Under the pieces are notes generated by a model that was given only the letters and a program-made list of their open reading frames with translations, made no database searches and was not told where the DNA came from. Source: Enterococcus sp. 9E7_DIV0242 (GTDB lineage Bacteria > Bacillota > Bacilli > Lactobacillales > Enterococcaceae). Taken from it: a stretch of 64,000 bases of DNA. Positions 46,838-55,287 of this stretch are shown here, in pieces; the stretch's first letter is position 1; every line of letters starts with the position of its first letter. The DNA lies in NCBI RefSeq assembly GCF_002140975.2, contig NZ_CP147247.1, positions 3,163,001 through 3,227,000 on the forward strand. The letters run 5' to 3'. Made by a program: the position numbers and the translations under genes.

Positions 46838-47317
46838 GTGTCGGAGATTGAATTTGAAGAAGTATTTAAAATGTACTTTTCTGATGTGTACAAATATGTT
46901 TTATCCCTTTGTCACGACAAGGATATAGCAGAGGAAGTGACGCAGGAAACATTTTTCAAAGCGATGAGGACGATCGATCGGTTTAATGGAACGTGCAAGC
47001 TCTATGTTTGGTTGTGTCAAATTGCGAAAAACACGTATTTTACCCTTCAAAAAAAGCATAAAGGGACTGTGTCAGAAGTTGATATTTTTTTCAGCGATAA
47101 GCTGGATATAGAGAGTGATTACCTCAGCAAAGAAGCCGTTCAAAGACTGCATATCTTGTTGCACGATATGAAAGAACCCTATAAGGAAGTGTTTACGTTG
47201 CGATTGTTTGGCGAGTTATCTTTTGCACAAATCGGGAGTCTGTTTGATAAAAGCGATAGTTGGGCAAGAGTGATATTTTATCGAGCGAAAAAGAAATTAC
47301 AGGAGGGTATGACATGA
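46838..47317 (+). CDS. ECF-type RNA polymerase sigma factor
   Basis: A 159-residue sigma-70 family protein with region 2 (KYVLSLCHDKDIAEEVTQET) and region 4 (PYKEVFTLRLFGELSFAQIG) and the short linker of ECF factors. GTG 46838 follows GGAGGTGAG; the in-frame TTG at 46817 covers the ribosome site itself. The next gene, overlapping by ATGA, encodes a zinc-finger anti-sigma protein, and an ABC transporter follows. The unit is therefore a self-contained envelope-stress or peptide-antibiotic response module. Confidence 0.9.
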   Translation: MSEIEFEEVFKMYFSDVYKYVLSLCHDKDIAEEVTQETFFKAMRTIDRFNGTCKLYVWLCQIAKNTYFTLQKKHKGTVSEVDIFFSDKLDIESDYLSKEAVQRLHILLHDMKEPYKEVFTLRLFGELSFAQIGSLFDKSDSWARVIFYRAKKKLQEGMT

Positions 47318-47643
47318 AAATATCTTGTGAAGTTATCAGAGACTTACTGCCGCTATATCATGATGGTGTGTGCAGTGAAGAGAGTAAAGAATTGGTGGAG
47401 GAACACGTGGCTTATTGCGAGGAATGTCGAGCGGAGTTAGCTTTTATGGATGAGAATTTGCAAGCAAGTCATGCGACAGAAAATTTAAAAGAGGCGGAGG
47501 CAGTGAAAAAAATGGCGAAAAAATGGAAACAGAGCAAATGGTTATCTTTGCTTAGAGGTGTGGGAATCGGGCTTGGCGTGATGGTGTTGTTACTGTTATT
47601 CCTATCTCTGTTCATGGATTTCAAATTTACCGTAACCCCCTAA
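47314..47643 (+). CDS. Zinc-finger anti-sigma factor
   Basis: A 109-residue protein. The N-terminal ZAS motif is complete: CEVIRDLLPLYHDGVCSEES, then H-x3-C-x2-C in HVAYCEEC. A single membrane helix lies near residues 82-102 and the C-terminus outside is very short. It overlaps the sigma gene by four bases. It should hold the sigma factor at the membrane until a signal arrives; the tiny external part suggests that sensing is by the membrane segment or by the ABC transporter. Confidence 0.88.
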   Translation: MKISCEVIRDLLPLYHDGVCSEESKELVEEHVAYCEECRAELAFMDENLQASHATENLKEAEAVKKMAKKWKQSKWLSLLRGVGIGLGVMVLLLLFLSLFMDFKFTVTP

Positions 47644-47666
47644 GAATAACTAAGGAGTTGGACAGG

Positions 47667-48383
47667 ATGCATACAATTTTAGCTGCTGAAACTATTAAGA
47701 AGAATTTCGGAAAAAGACCTATATTGGATGGTGTAACACTCCATGTGAAGCGAGGTGATATCTATGGCTTGATTGGAAAAAATGGGTCTGGTAAGACGAC
47801 TCTATTGAGCGTGTTATCGGGGCTGATATGTGATTACGAGGGTAAGATTTCCATTCGTAAAAGCGGTACTCGGATAACTAAAATTTCAGCCGTCATCAAA
47901 GATCCGGCTCTTTTTCTGAATATGAGCGCAGTTGACAACATGAAAGAACAGGCATACTTGCTTGGTGTGAAAAACGAAGTCGAAATCCAGCGTGTGCTAA
48001 CAATGGTTGGACTAGATAGCAGGAATCGAGATCCAGTTAGGACGTTTTCCTTAGGGATGACCCAACGAATGAAGCTTGCGTTAGCCCTATTGGAACAGCC
48101 GGATATCTTGATTTTGGATGAGCCAACCAATGGACTTGATCCAGATGGCATAGCAGATATGCGGGAATTGTTACTGGATTTAAATCAGTCGAAGGGCACA
48201 ACGATTTTAATTTCCAGCCATATCTTGAGTGAACTGGAGCAACTGGCGACCCGATTTGGGATTTTGCACGATGGAAAAATCGTCAAGGAGATCAGTGAGC
48301 AAGAACTCTCTCAAACGGGTGATACTCTGGAAAAATTGTATCTACATTATACAAGGAGGCATGAGGATGACCCCAATTATTAA
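47667..48383 (+). CDS. ABC transporter ATP-binding protein (BcrA-like)
   Basis: A 238-residue ATPase with Walker A GKNGSGKTTL, signature SLGMTQRMKLA (LSGGQ variant) and Walker B ILILDEPTNGLDPDG. Start chosen at ATG 47667, nine bases after AAGGAG; the TTG at 47658 overlaps that site. It has the size and order typical of bacitracin/lantibiotic-immunity exporters, and follows the sigma/anti-sigma pair by 23 bases. The next gene overlaps its end by 17 bases and encodes the permease. Confidence 0.92.
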   Translation: MHTILAAETIKKNFGKRPILDGVTLHVKRGDIYGLIGKNGSGKTTLLSVLSGLICDYEGKISIRKSGTRITKISAVIKDPALFLNMSAVDNMKEQAYLLGVKNEVEIQRVLTMVGLDSRNRDPVRTFSLGMTQRMKLALALLEQPDILILDEPTNGLDPDGIADMRELLLDLNQSKGTTILISSHILSELEQLATRFGILHDGKIVKEISEQELSQTGDTLEKLYLHYTRRHEDDPNY

Positions 48384-49137
48384 AGGCGATTTTTTTCGTT
48401 TAGGCAAGAGTAAGCAAGGGCGCTCTTTACTAATGACAGCTTTGTTTATATCTGTATTATTTACAGTGCTCATTCACCAAGAGATTCGATTTGGAATCAT
48501 CATTTTTGAAAGTGAGACCAATTTCAAATCTGTATGGGACATATTTGAGCTAGGCTTGGCCCATCAAAAGATACTGGGTATCTTCGTTGCCATCATGATA
48601 GCAGGCTTCATTGGACAGGAGTATCAGTGGCACACGTGGCAGCAAAAATGGCTTGCTGGGTATAGTCGCTCACGGATTTATTTGTCAAAGGTGCTTCTTT
48701 CCATAACACTTTCTGTGGGGCTATTCTTCCTTTTTGAAATGACGACGTTTCTGTTATCCGGTGCATTAGCGATTACTTGGACAGGCAATTTTTGGTTGCT
48801 GCTTGTGGGCGGCTGCTTCATCTATGCGACATTAGGAAGTTCCCTTTGCTTGATTGCCATGCTGATCAAACAGTCATTTGCTGCGACCCTTGCTTGCCTT
48901 GGCTTTGTGATGTTTGGCGAAATGCTCTTGATGGTCGTTCATCAGCTGGCTCGCTTCTCTGAGATACTAGCACAGGTTGCAAAATGGCTGACGAAGCACA
49001 GCTTATACGGGATGGCGCAAACAATGCAAGGAAATATCTCGGTACAGGATGTTTTTTCTGTGGCGGTGACAGGGATGGGCATCATGATGCTGACGACTAT
49101 CATCGGGATAGCAGTTTTTCGGCACTATGAGTTATGA
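48367..49137 (+). CDS. ABC-2 type transporter permease
   Basis: A 256-residue membrane protein with six hydrophobic helices. ATG 48367 lies seven bases after AAGGAGG inside the end of the ATPase gene; the earlier ATG at 48361 is too close to that site. GFIGQEYQWHTWQQKWLAGYSR in the first loop is typical of the ABC-2 permeases of peptide-antibiotic self-protection systems. With the ATPase it forms an exporter, probably under control of the adjacent sigma factor. Confidence 0.87.
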   Translation: MTPIIKGDFFRLGKSKQGRSLLMTALFISVLFTVLIHQEIRFGIIIFESETNFKSVWDIFELGLAHQKILGIFVAIMIAGFIGQEYQWHTWQQKWLAGYSRSRIYLSKVLLSITLSVGLFFLFEMTTFLLSGALAITWTGNFWLLLVGGCFIYATLGSSLCLIAMLIKQSFAATLACLGFVMFGEMLLMVVHQLARFSEILAQVAKWLTKHSLYGMAQTMQGNISVQDVFSVAVTGMGIMMLTTIIGIAVFRHYEL

Positions 49138-49532
49138 GAATAGTTTGATAAGTTGATGAATAGGGAATCTCTCAAATGGTTGGTAAGACAACGGTTTGGG
49201 AGGTTTTTACATGTGTTTAAAATCAAGCCTGAACCTAAATGTTGGAAAATAAACGTCAAAAGTTTGATTAGCTAATTTTTGAAGAAAAGCGTACCAAAAT
49301 ATTTAAGATCAAGATACCGTTTTTCTGTAAAAAATTCTTAAAAATACAGGTATAATATCAGTGCTGTGTGGATGTAACAAAATAATAAGATGAGGATACA
49401 TAAGAAAAGGATGGTAACATAAAATTCTAAATTCACTGATTAGAAATCCTTAAATGAAGATAATCCTAGAGAAGGCGGTTGTAAACCTTTTTAAATATAT
49501 ATGTGTAAGAAATAAAAAACGGAGGTTAATCT
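49138..49532. other. Intergenic region
   Basis: About 395 bases, AT-rich. A TATAAT-like box in CAGGTATAATATCAG near 49347 could start the DUF5648 pseudogene transcript. No terminator with a clear stem was found after the permease gene except a weak CAAATGGTTGG...TTTGGGAGG region. Confidence 0.45.
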
Positions 49533-50032
49533 ATGAAAAAGATGAGTTATTTTGTTGGAGTCGTTTTTTACTGCATGGTATTTTTATGTTTTAAAGTAGA
49601 TGCTGAAGTTGCTACCTTGTTCAGAATGTATAATCACACATAAAAAGATGATTTATATTCTGAACTAAATGAAAAAAATCACTTGATTCGAAAAGGGGGG
49701 ATGAATGGGGACAGTGGAATACTCTCAACTCAACCAAAGGAATTGTTCCAGTATATAGACTTTATCATGGAGGAATCAAGAGGCATTTGTTTACGATGAA
49801 TAGAACAGAAGTAACAACTTTGCAAAATCGTGGTTGGGCTAATGAAGGTATCGTGTTTAGAGCATATACTAGTCAGTGGCTAGGATTAAGACGAGCAGTT
49901 TTTAGATTGTATCATGAAGGAGCACGAAAACACTACTTGACTGGTGGCGTAAGTGAACGAGATGCACTTATGCGATCAGGCTGGAGATATGAAGGAATTA
50001 CTTTTTACGTTGATAGGATTATAAATATTTAA
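49533..50032 (+). pseudogene. Broken secreted DUF5648-repeat protein
   Basis: GGAGGT precedes ATG 49533, which opens a signal peptide and the start of a DUF5648 repeat (VATLFRMYNHT), then an in-frame TAA at 49641. Reading on in the same frame continues the repeat (KDDLYSELNEKNHLIRKGG). After the G-run at 49695-49700 the frame must shift to continue with EWGQWNTLN, VPVYRLYHGGIKRHLFTMNRTE and RSGWRYEGITFYV to the stop at 50032. So there is one nonsense mutation and one frameshift at a homopolymer. Intact relatives are secreted wall-associated proteins of unclear role. Confidence 0.75.
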
Positions 50033-50555
50033 TATCTTGACTAAATCGAACATTGTGTAATAAAAAATCTGTGGAATTCTTGATTTCACAGCTAATTTTT
50101 TAGAGACACCTTTTAAGAAGCAAGTAGAAATATTTTTTCATAATATTAAAGCTGTCAAAACTTAAAAGTAGTGGTAGTGGGAAATTAGGTAGTAAGATAA
50201 AGTTCTGCTAGTCAATCAAAACTTAACTTCATAAAACTATAAAATAGATAATAATTCATGTCAATGTGGATTAAAGAGAGGATTACAGAAATAGAATAGC
50301 TACAGTTTGTGGATTCTAAAAAATGAGGATTTTCTGTACATAACATTATTATGCATATTCGATTATTTCGGAAAGAAGTTCCCTATTCAATCATATTCTA
50401 AAAGAGAAAATATTTTTAAGGTCCTACATATAAGACCATTAAATAAGTGATCAAAATATTGTGCTACGATTTGCAAGTCAAATATTAGTAGAAAATGTTA
50501 AATTTGATTATTATTACTTCATGATAGTGTCGAATTGGAGAAAGAAGGTCTGAAT
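50033..50555. other. AT-rich intergenic region
   Basis: About 520 bases without a coding frame, known RNA or clear hairpin. AGAAGG near 50543 is the ribosome site of the next gene. Confidence 0.5.
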
Positions 50556-51185
50556 ATGTCTGAAATAGGGAAAAGAATTGTTGGATATAGTTCAATTATT
50601 TTAGGCTTCATATGGTTGTCTCTGGGAGGGGGTGGCGCAATTTCCAGCCTAGGATTATTCTTAGGATGTCTAATTGGGACTCCTTTCATTTTAGGGAAAG
50701 AAGGAACGCTACAATTATTTAAGAGACCTAAGCATTTGTTTCTCTGGGCTATTGGGATGTACATCGTTGACACGATTTGGGGATTAGTTATTGGAATCAC
50801 ATTGAAATCAGTCGGTGTTATTATGAAGGGAAACGAGGTTGGAAATAATTTAGGATGGCTGTTTTATCTTTTGATTCCCTTTATGCTAATGGCTGAAGAA
50901 ATGATGTCACTAACATTATTGGAAGATTTTGCCAAAAAGGTTCCTTTATGGGCTGCAAGTGTAATTTCGGCAGTTATCTTTGGATTAATGCACTTCTGGA
51001 CCTACAATAGTGGACACTTTGGATTTACGCTAATTCATATCTTAACTATTCAAGGTGTAGGTCGTATATTTTTGAATATTGCCTATCTTAAGGGAGGGCG
51101 ATCAATCTGGACTTCTTGGCTAGATCACATGTTGATTGATTTAATGGCAACGATTATCCCTTTGATTTTGACAACATTAATTTAA
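50556..51185 (+). CDS. CPBP-family intramembrane protease homologue
   Basis: A 209-residue membrane protein with five or six helices. The CPBP motifs are recognisable: motif 1 AEEMMS (Glu-Glu), motif 2 FGLMHF with His, and a third His in WLDHMLID. The usual Arg of EExxxR is not present. ATG 50556 is preferred to the in-frame TTG at 50535. In lactic acid bacteria such proteins often give immunity to bacteriocins or process peptides. A second related gene follows 60 bases later. Confidence 0.8.
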   Translation: MSEIGKRIVGYSSIILGFIWLSLGGGGAISSLGLFLGCLIGTPFILGKEGTLQLFKRPKHLFLWAIGMYIVDTIWGLVIGITLKSVGVIMKGNEVGNNLGWLFYLLIPFMLMAEEMMSLTLLEDFAKKVPLWAASVISAVIFGLMHFWTYNSGHFGFTLIHILTIQGVGRIFLNIAYLKGGRSIWTSWLDHMLIDLMATIIPLILTTLI

Positions 51186-51245
51186 CTATTACTTTGTATG
51201 TATTGATTAATTATTGAAACTTACTTTTTTAAGGGGGAACCATCA

Positions 51246-51887
51246 ATGATGGAATTAACAGAAAATAATCGCAAAAAAACGACAATAAAAAATGGAATAA
51301 TTGCGACAGGTATTATGATTGTTGCAATAGCAGGACTTATAACTGGTTTTGGTGGACCAATTTCGGCATGTTGGTTAGCACTGGGTGGTTTTACCAGTCT
51401 GTATCTTTTAGGCGGTTTTGACCTGTATAAAGGGAAGTTTCGAATTCGTCATATATTATCAGGTTTTCTAATGCTCATCGGTGTGCTAATTGCCAGTGGC
51501 ATTTTCGGATTTCTTTTAAAAGATAACGGTTCTGCAAATCCAGCGGCTAGTCTTTTTACGAAAAGCAATTTCTTTCTGATGTGGATAACAATGATTGTTC
51601 CAAGTTTAATTGGTGAAGAAGCCTTTACTGCTGCTTTTATAAAAATAGGCCAAACTTTTAGTAATAAACTATGGATTGGTGTAGTTCTTAGTACAGTATT
51701 ATTTACAGCTATGCATATCCCTGAATACCATGGAAGTATAGTGTCATTATTCGGCGTATTAGGGGCTAGATTAGTTTTTACGTATATTGCATTCAAGAAG
51801 GATAGCAGCTTTAAGACGGCAACCGTGCTTCACATTCTTTACGATACTCTATTGTTCGGTACAGCCGTATTTTTCAATGGACAGTAA
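51246..51887 (+). CDS. CPBP-family intramembrane protease homologue
   Basis: A 213-residue membrane protein related to its upstream neighbour. Motif 1 is IGEEAFTAA, motif 2 FTAMHIPEYHG with His, and motif 3 HILYD. A first cytoplasmic stretch is basic (NNRKKTTIK). AAGGGGG precedes ATG 51246. As with the partner, the third residue of the EExxxR motif is not Arg. Possible roles are self-immunity or peptide processing, but no bacteriocin gene was found next to it. Confidence 0.8.
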   Translation: MMELTENNRKKTTIKNGIIATGIMIVAIAGLITGFGGPISACWLALGGFTSLYLLGGFDLYKGKFRIRHILSGFLMLIGVLIASGIFGFLLKDNGSANPAASLFTKSNFFLMWITMIVPSLIGEEAFTAAFIKIGQTFSNKLWIGVVLSTVLFTAMHIPEYHGSIVSLFGVLGARLVFTYIAFKKDSSFKTATVLHILYDTLLFGTAVFFNGQ

Positions 51888-52036
51888 GGTTTTTAGATTC
51901 TAAAGCAACGATGTTTCACTACTTAAAATAGACGAAATCCATTCAATTTTTGTTGAATGGATTTTATTTTGTATGTTCAGAAAACCCCTAGCTATGCTAG
52001 GGGTTCCGGAGAGCTTCCAGCGTGGTAGTAAAAAAG

Positions 52037-52096
52037 CCTCCTAAACTGTTAAGATGAAGTTGGTTTCCCGACCACCACATCAAAAAGTTTAGGAGG
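52037..52096 (+). promoter_or_regulatory. Hairpin hiding the transposase ribosome site
   Basis: CCTCCTAAACT (52037-52047) is exactly complementary to AGTTTAGGAGG (52086-52096), which holds the ribosome site of tnpA. Such sequestration keeps transposase translation low and is known from IS200. Confidence 0.7.
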
Positions 52097-52103
52097 TACC
52101 TTT

Positions 52104-52577
52104 ATGAAAAAGGTTAACGAAAGTTTATCACACACTGTATGGAAATGTAAGTATCATTTGGTATTCGCACCAAAATACAGAAGACAAATTATTTATGGAA
52201 AATACAAGACAAGTATAGGTGAAATACTCAGAGAATTATGTGAAAGAAAAGGCGTAGAATTTATTGAAGCAAATGCCTGTAAAGATCATGTTCATATGCT
52301 AGTGAGCATACCACCAAAATTGAGTATCTCTCGATTTATGGGCTATTTAAAAGGAAAAAGTAGTTTAATGATTTTCGACAGACATGCCAATTTGAAGTAT
52401 CGCTATGGCAATCGAAAGTTTTGGTGTCGAGGATACTATGTGGATACGGTAGGGAGAAATAAGAAGCAGATAGAAGAATATATTCGTAATCAACTTCAAG
52501 AGGACTTCGTAGCAGACCAGCTAACCTTATTCGAAGAGGTTGATCCGTTTACAGGAAAAGAAAATCGGAAGAAATAG
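52104..52577 (+). CDS. tnpA: IS200/IS605-family transposase TnpA
   Basis: A 157-residue Y1 HUH transposase. The N-terminus WKCKYHLVFAPKYRR is typical; the metal-binding HUH reads DHVHMLV, and the catalytic Tyr is in EEYIRNQL near residue 130. The length is normal and the frame intact. A small hairpin AGCTCC-TTTAA-GGAGCT follows the stop. TnpA moves the element as single-stranded DNA by recognising the end hairpins. Confidence 0.94.
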   Translation: MKKVNESLSHTVWKCKYHLVFAPKYRRQIIYGKYKTSIGEILRELCERKGVEFIEANACKDHVHMLVSIPPKLSISRFMGYLKGKSSLMIFDRHANLKYRYGNRKFWCRGYYVDTVGRNKKQIEEYIRNQLQEDFVADQLTLFEEVDPFTGKENRKK

Positions 52578-52712
52578 AAAAGAGCTCCTTTAAGGAGCTG
52601 TGAGTAAATGTGGTGCACGTGGGAGACCTTTTCTTCAGTGAGCCTTTCAGGCTCTGGCCGGTAATAGAGGCTTACAGCCGCAGAGCAAACCTCCAGTTCA
52701 CACTGGAGGTTT

Positions 52713-53391
52713 TGATTATTTAATATGGAACTGTTTCTGCTTAAAATGCAAATTCTGTGACTATAGAAGAATGTACATTACATGTATTAAAAATTTTGTG
52801 CCAAATATCTAAAAAAATTAATGCCATTTTAAACGAAAAGTGACAGAATGATCCTTTTACTTTATCCTTTATATGTAAAAATAGGGTATAGAAAAATTTT
52901 CATGTAACTACTTTCTATCTGAAGGCGATCCTGGGATCAATTTTAAGTGTAAAATATTGATTTTCAAAAATGAGTGTTTATGAAAAAGAAAAATCAAAAA
53001 ATAGGATGCTATCAATAATTTGAAAAAAATACGCTATAGGAGCAAGCCATTTTTTAACCGATCAGCAAGAAAAAATTCTATAATATCTGGAAATAAATAG
53101 GATGTATCAGGAGAAATAATTACTGTGGCAGCAGAAAATTTATAAGTGAATTTTGAAAAGTAAAATAACAATTTTATAGCTAACGATTTTTGAAGAAAAT
53201 GATGGGTAGATGATGATAGGAAAATTATCTTCTTCCATTAAGTAAAACGAAAAAAATCAATCTATCGATATAAAATGTTGATATAATAGGATTGCCAAAA
53301 AGTTTTATCATTGTTTTTTGCAGATGATAAAGTATTTTGGTAGAGTAGAGCATACTTCTCAGCTATTCTAAGGGTGTCGAAAGGAGATTTT
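52713..53391. other. AT-rich intergenic region
   Basis: About 680 bases, very AT-rich, without a coding frame. TTGATATAATAGG near 53278 may be the promoter of the XRE regulator gene. AAGGAG at 53381 is its ribosome site. Confidence 0.5.
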
Positions 53392-53952
53392 ATGAAAATC
53401 AGTGAGCAATTAAAAAAACATCGAAAGACAAAACAGATTTCTCAGGAGGGACTTGCAGAGGTCGTCCAGGTGTCGAGACAGACCGTTTCGAATTGGGAGA
53501 CTGGTCGAAGCTATCCTGACTTACAGAGTCTGCTGCTGCTTAGTGATTATTTTGAAGTCTCTCTTGACGAATTAGTGAGAGGAGATGTTCCAATGATGAA
53601 AAAGACAGTAGAAATTAGAAAAATGAATATGTTAGCGTGGACCATGATCGGAGGGCTCGTTCTAATGATTGCAACCTTGCCACTCGTTCTAAGTTTTGGA
53701 TGGCTAGGAGCAATCGCTCCTGTATTGAGCTCGTCTGTTGCTATGATCGCAGCTTTTGCAGTAGAAAAAATGAAGAAAAAGCACAACGTCCAAACTTATA
53801 CAGAAATTCTGAACTTTATGAAGGATGAGGAAATGACTCCAGCGCAAAAAGTAGTAGAAAAGAAAAGGCTGAAGCAACAGCGAATCCTTTATCCAATGGG
53901 AACAGCCGTGTTGACAGCGATATTGGTGTACATTGTATTGTCAATACTTTAA
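53392..53952 (+). CDS. XRE-family regulator with membrane-spanning C-terminus
   Basis: A 186-residue protein. Residues 1-62 form a helix-turn-helix (GLAEVVQVSRQTVSNWETGR, SDYFEVSLDELV). The C-terminal part has three hydrophobic helices (about 82-103, 107-124 and 165-185). Regulators of this build occur widely in Firmicutes and may sense membrane state. ATG 53392 follows AAGGAG. The target genes are unknown; a possible terminator follows at about 53957-54012. Confidence 0.85.
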   Translation: MKISEQLKKHRKTKQISQEGLAEVVQVSRQTVSNWETGRSYPDLQSLLLLSDYFEVSLDELVRGDVPMMKKTVEIRKMNMLAWTMIGGLVLMIATLPLVLSFGWLGAIAPVLSSSVAMIAAFAVEKMKKKHNVQTYTEILNFMKDEEMTPAQKVVEKKRLKQQRILYPMGTAVLTAILVYIVLSIL

Positions 53953-54150
53953 AAAAAGGCAAGTGGGACATTAGTCAGGATCAATCTGATTATTGCCTCA
54001 CTTATTTTTTTAAGTACGCAAATAGCACTCAATCAATGACAAAACCTAATCGCTGATCAATCAAAATTTAACTACATAAAGTCAAAAGATGTGATGTCGA
54101 TTATTTTTTACATTAAACAACAATCATAATATGAGGATTGGATTTAGTAA

Positions 54151-54294
54151 TTAAATGATGAAGGATCTTTCGAAACTGCAGCAATTTCTCTTGCCGGTGA
54201 AATTGATTTTCATTATCCAGATACTCCGAAAGAAATGATCGATCATCTGGAAATTTTAGCAGCTAAAATTAGTCAGTATGATCAAAAAGAATAA
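54151..54294 (+). pseudogene. C-terminal remnant of an unknown gene
   Basis: From 54151, just after an in-frame TAA, 47 codons read like a normal protein end (SFETAAISLAGEIDFHYPDT, then HLEILAAKISQYDQKE). There is no suitable start or ribosome site. It is best seen as a fragment left after deletion. The family is not recognised. Confidence 0.4.
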
Positions 54295-54406
54295 TTGATA
54301 TGGATAAGACACAATCGGATTGTGTCATATTCGGGAAAGTAGTGAAAAGATAGATGGCTCTAAGGCTCAAAGATGATTTCTATTGAGTCTTTTATTTATA
54401 AGTGAT

Positions 54407-54434
54407 TTGAATATGACTTAATACGTTATATAAT
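54407..54434 (+). promoter_or_regulatory. Sigma-A-type promoter that may give a leaderless transcript
   Basis: TTGAAT (54407-54412) and TATAAT (54429-54434) are 16 bases apart. The expected start point, six to seven bases downstream, falls on or next to the ATG at 54441, and there is no ribosome site in front of that ATG. Confidence 0.5.
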
Positions 54435-54440
54435 GATGTT

Positions 54441-54737
54441 ATGTCTAATGGCGATGAATTAATTATTTTATATCCAAGTGTACCGATTCGCAGAAATAGA
54501 ACTATATCTCAATCAAAAGAAGCAGCAGCTTTTGTTGTAAATAGAGTAAAAGAATTAATTAGAATTAGAAATGTTCTTAGATTTGAGGAGAAGGGCTACA
54601 TTGTTAAGAGTCTTTCCGAAACACAAAGAAGTTCCTTTGATCCATACAAGGCTTTAGCAAAGCTGGCAGTAGAAGATCCTATCAGATTTTCAAAAGTTGT
54701 TGATGAACTAGAAGAGATTCTTAAAAAGGATGGATAG
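54441..54737 (+). CDS. Hypothetical protein, possibly from a leaderless mRNA
   Basis: A 98-residue cytoplasmic protein, helical and basic in the middle (VVNRVKELIRIRNVLRFEEK), with no known motif. The ATG has no Shine-Dalgarno sequence but is placed where transcription should begin. It ends 41 bases before the next small gene, which has a strong ribosome site, so the two may be expressed together. Function unknown. Confidence 0.6.
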   Translation: MSNGDELIILYPSVPIRRNRTISQSKEAAAFVVNRVKELIRIRNVLRFEEKGYIVKSLSETQRSSFDPYKALAKLAVEDPIRFSKVVDELEEILKKDG

Positions 54738-54778
54738 CTGTTAAGTATAATAAATAGAATTTGAAAGGAGAAAGAGAG

Positions 54779-55162
54779 ATGAAATTAGAGGATATAATGA
54801 AAAGCAAAGAAACAACTTGGCCAGGAAAAATCAACAGGAAGGAAGCTGAGTTCACAGCACCTAAAAATCAAGCACCTGAACAGGAAAAAAATCATTGTTC
54901 AGATTATGTATTCGTAGCAAAGGCTTATGGAGGAAATAATGGTGACCGTGTAAAAGAAGAAATTCATACTTCACGAATCGAGACACTAGAAAAGTTTATC
55001 GATGGAAATACTGATCATATCGGTTTGACGTTTTACTCAAATGGTGATTTTGTTAAATCGCTACCATATCAAGCCGAGCTAGATAAGGAAGATATTCTAC
55101 TCTTGCTAAAAAGTTGGATTTCAAGACTGGAGAATGAATCTCTCAAAAACGATCGTTTGTAA
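54779..55162 (+). CDS. Hypothetical protein
   Basis: A 127-residue soluble protein without recognised family. ATG 54779 follows GAAAGGAGAAAGAG and is preferred to a start at 54761 that overlaps that site. The sequence is rich in Glu and Lys, with a C-terminal helical end (DILLLLKSWISRLENES). It lies between the 98-residue protein and the C39-like protein and may be part of the same small accessory set. Confidence 0.65.
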   Translation: MKLEDIMKSKETTWPGKINRKEAEFTAPKNQAPEQEKNHCSDYVFVAKAYGGNNGDRVKEEIHTSRIETLEKFIDGNTDHIGLTFYSNGDFVKSLPYQAELDKEDILLLLKSWISRLENESLKNDRL

Positions 55163-55287
55163 AATGGAAGAAAATTCTCCAGAAGCAGCTGTGGATCTTC
55201 CAGGATAATTTTTATAAAGACAAACGGTGAAAATTCTTGAAGCTGAAATAATCATCTATAACAAAATATGAGAGAGGAGGAAATACT

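Larger units (their letters stand above)
51983..52712 (+). mobile_element. IS200-type insertion sequence (single tnpA)
   Basis: The left end is a perfect hairpin, AACCCCTAGC-TAT-GCTAGGGGTT (51983-52005). The right end is a hairpin, AAACCTCCAGT/ACTGGAGGTTT (52687-52712). Between them lies one Y1 transposase gene, no tnpB. There is no target duplication, as expected for single-strand HUH transposition. Size about 730 bp. Exact cleavage sites were not determined. Confidence 0.85.

Noticed and set aside
49787..50032. Stand-alone 81-residue gene in the DUF5648 region
   Set aside because: It is the back part of the broken DUF5648 gene and has no start signal of its own.
52037..52712. An IS605-type element with tnpB
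   Set aside because: Only tnpA lies between the end hairpins; no TnpB-like frame or omega-RNA region was found.
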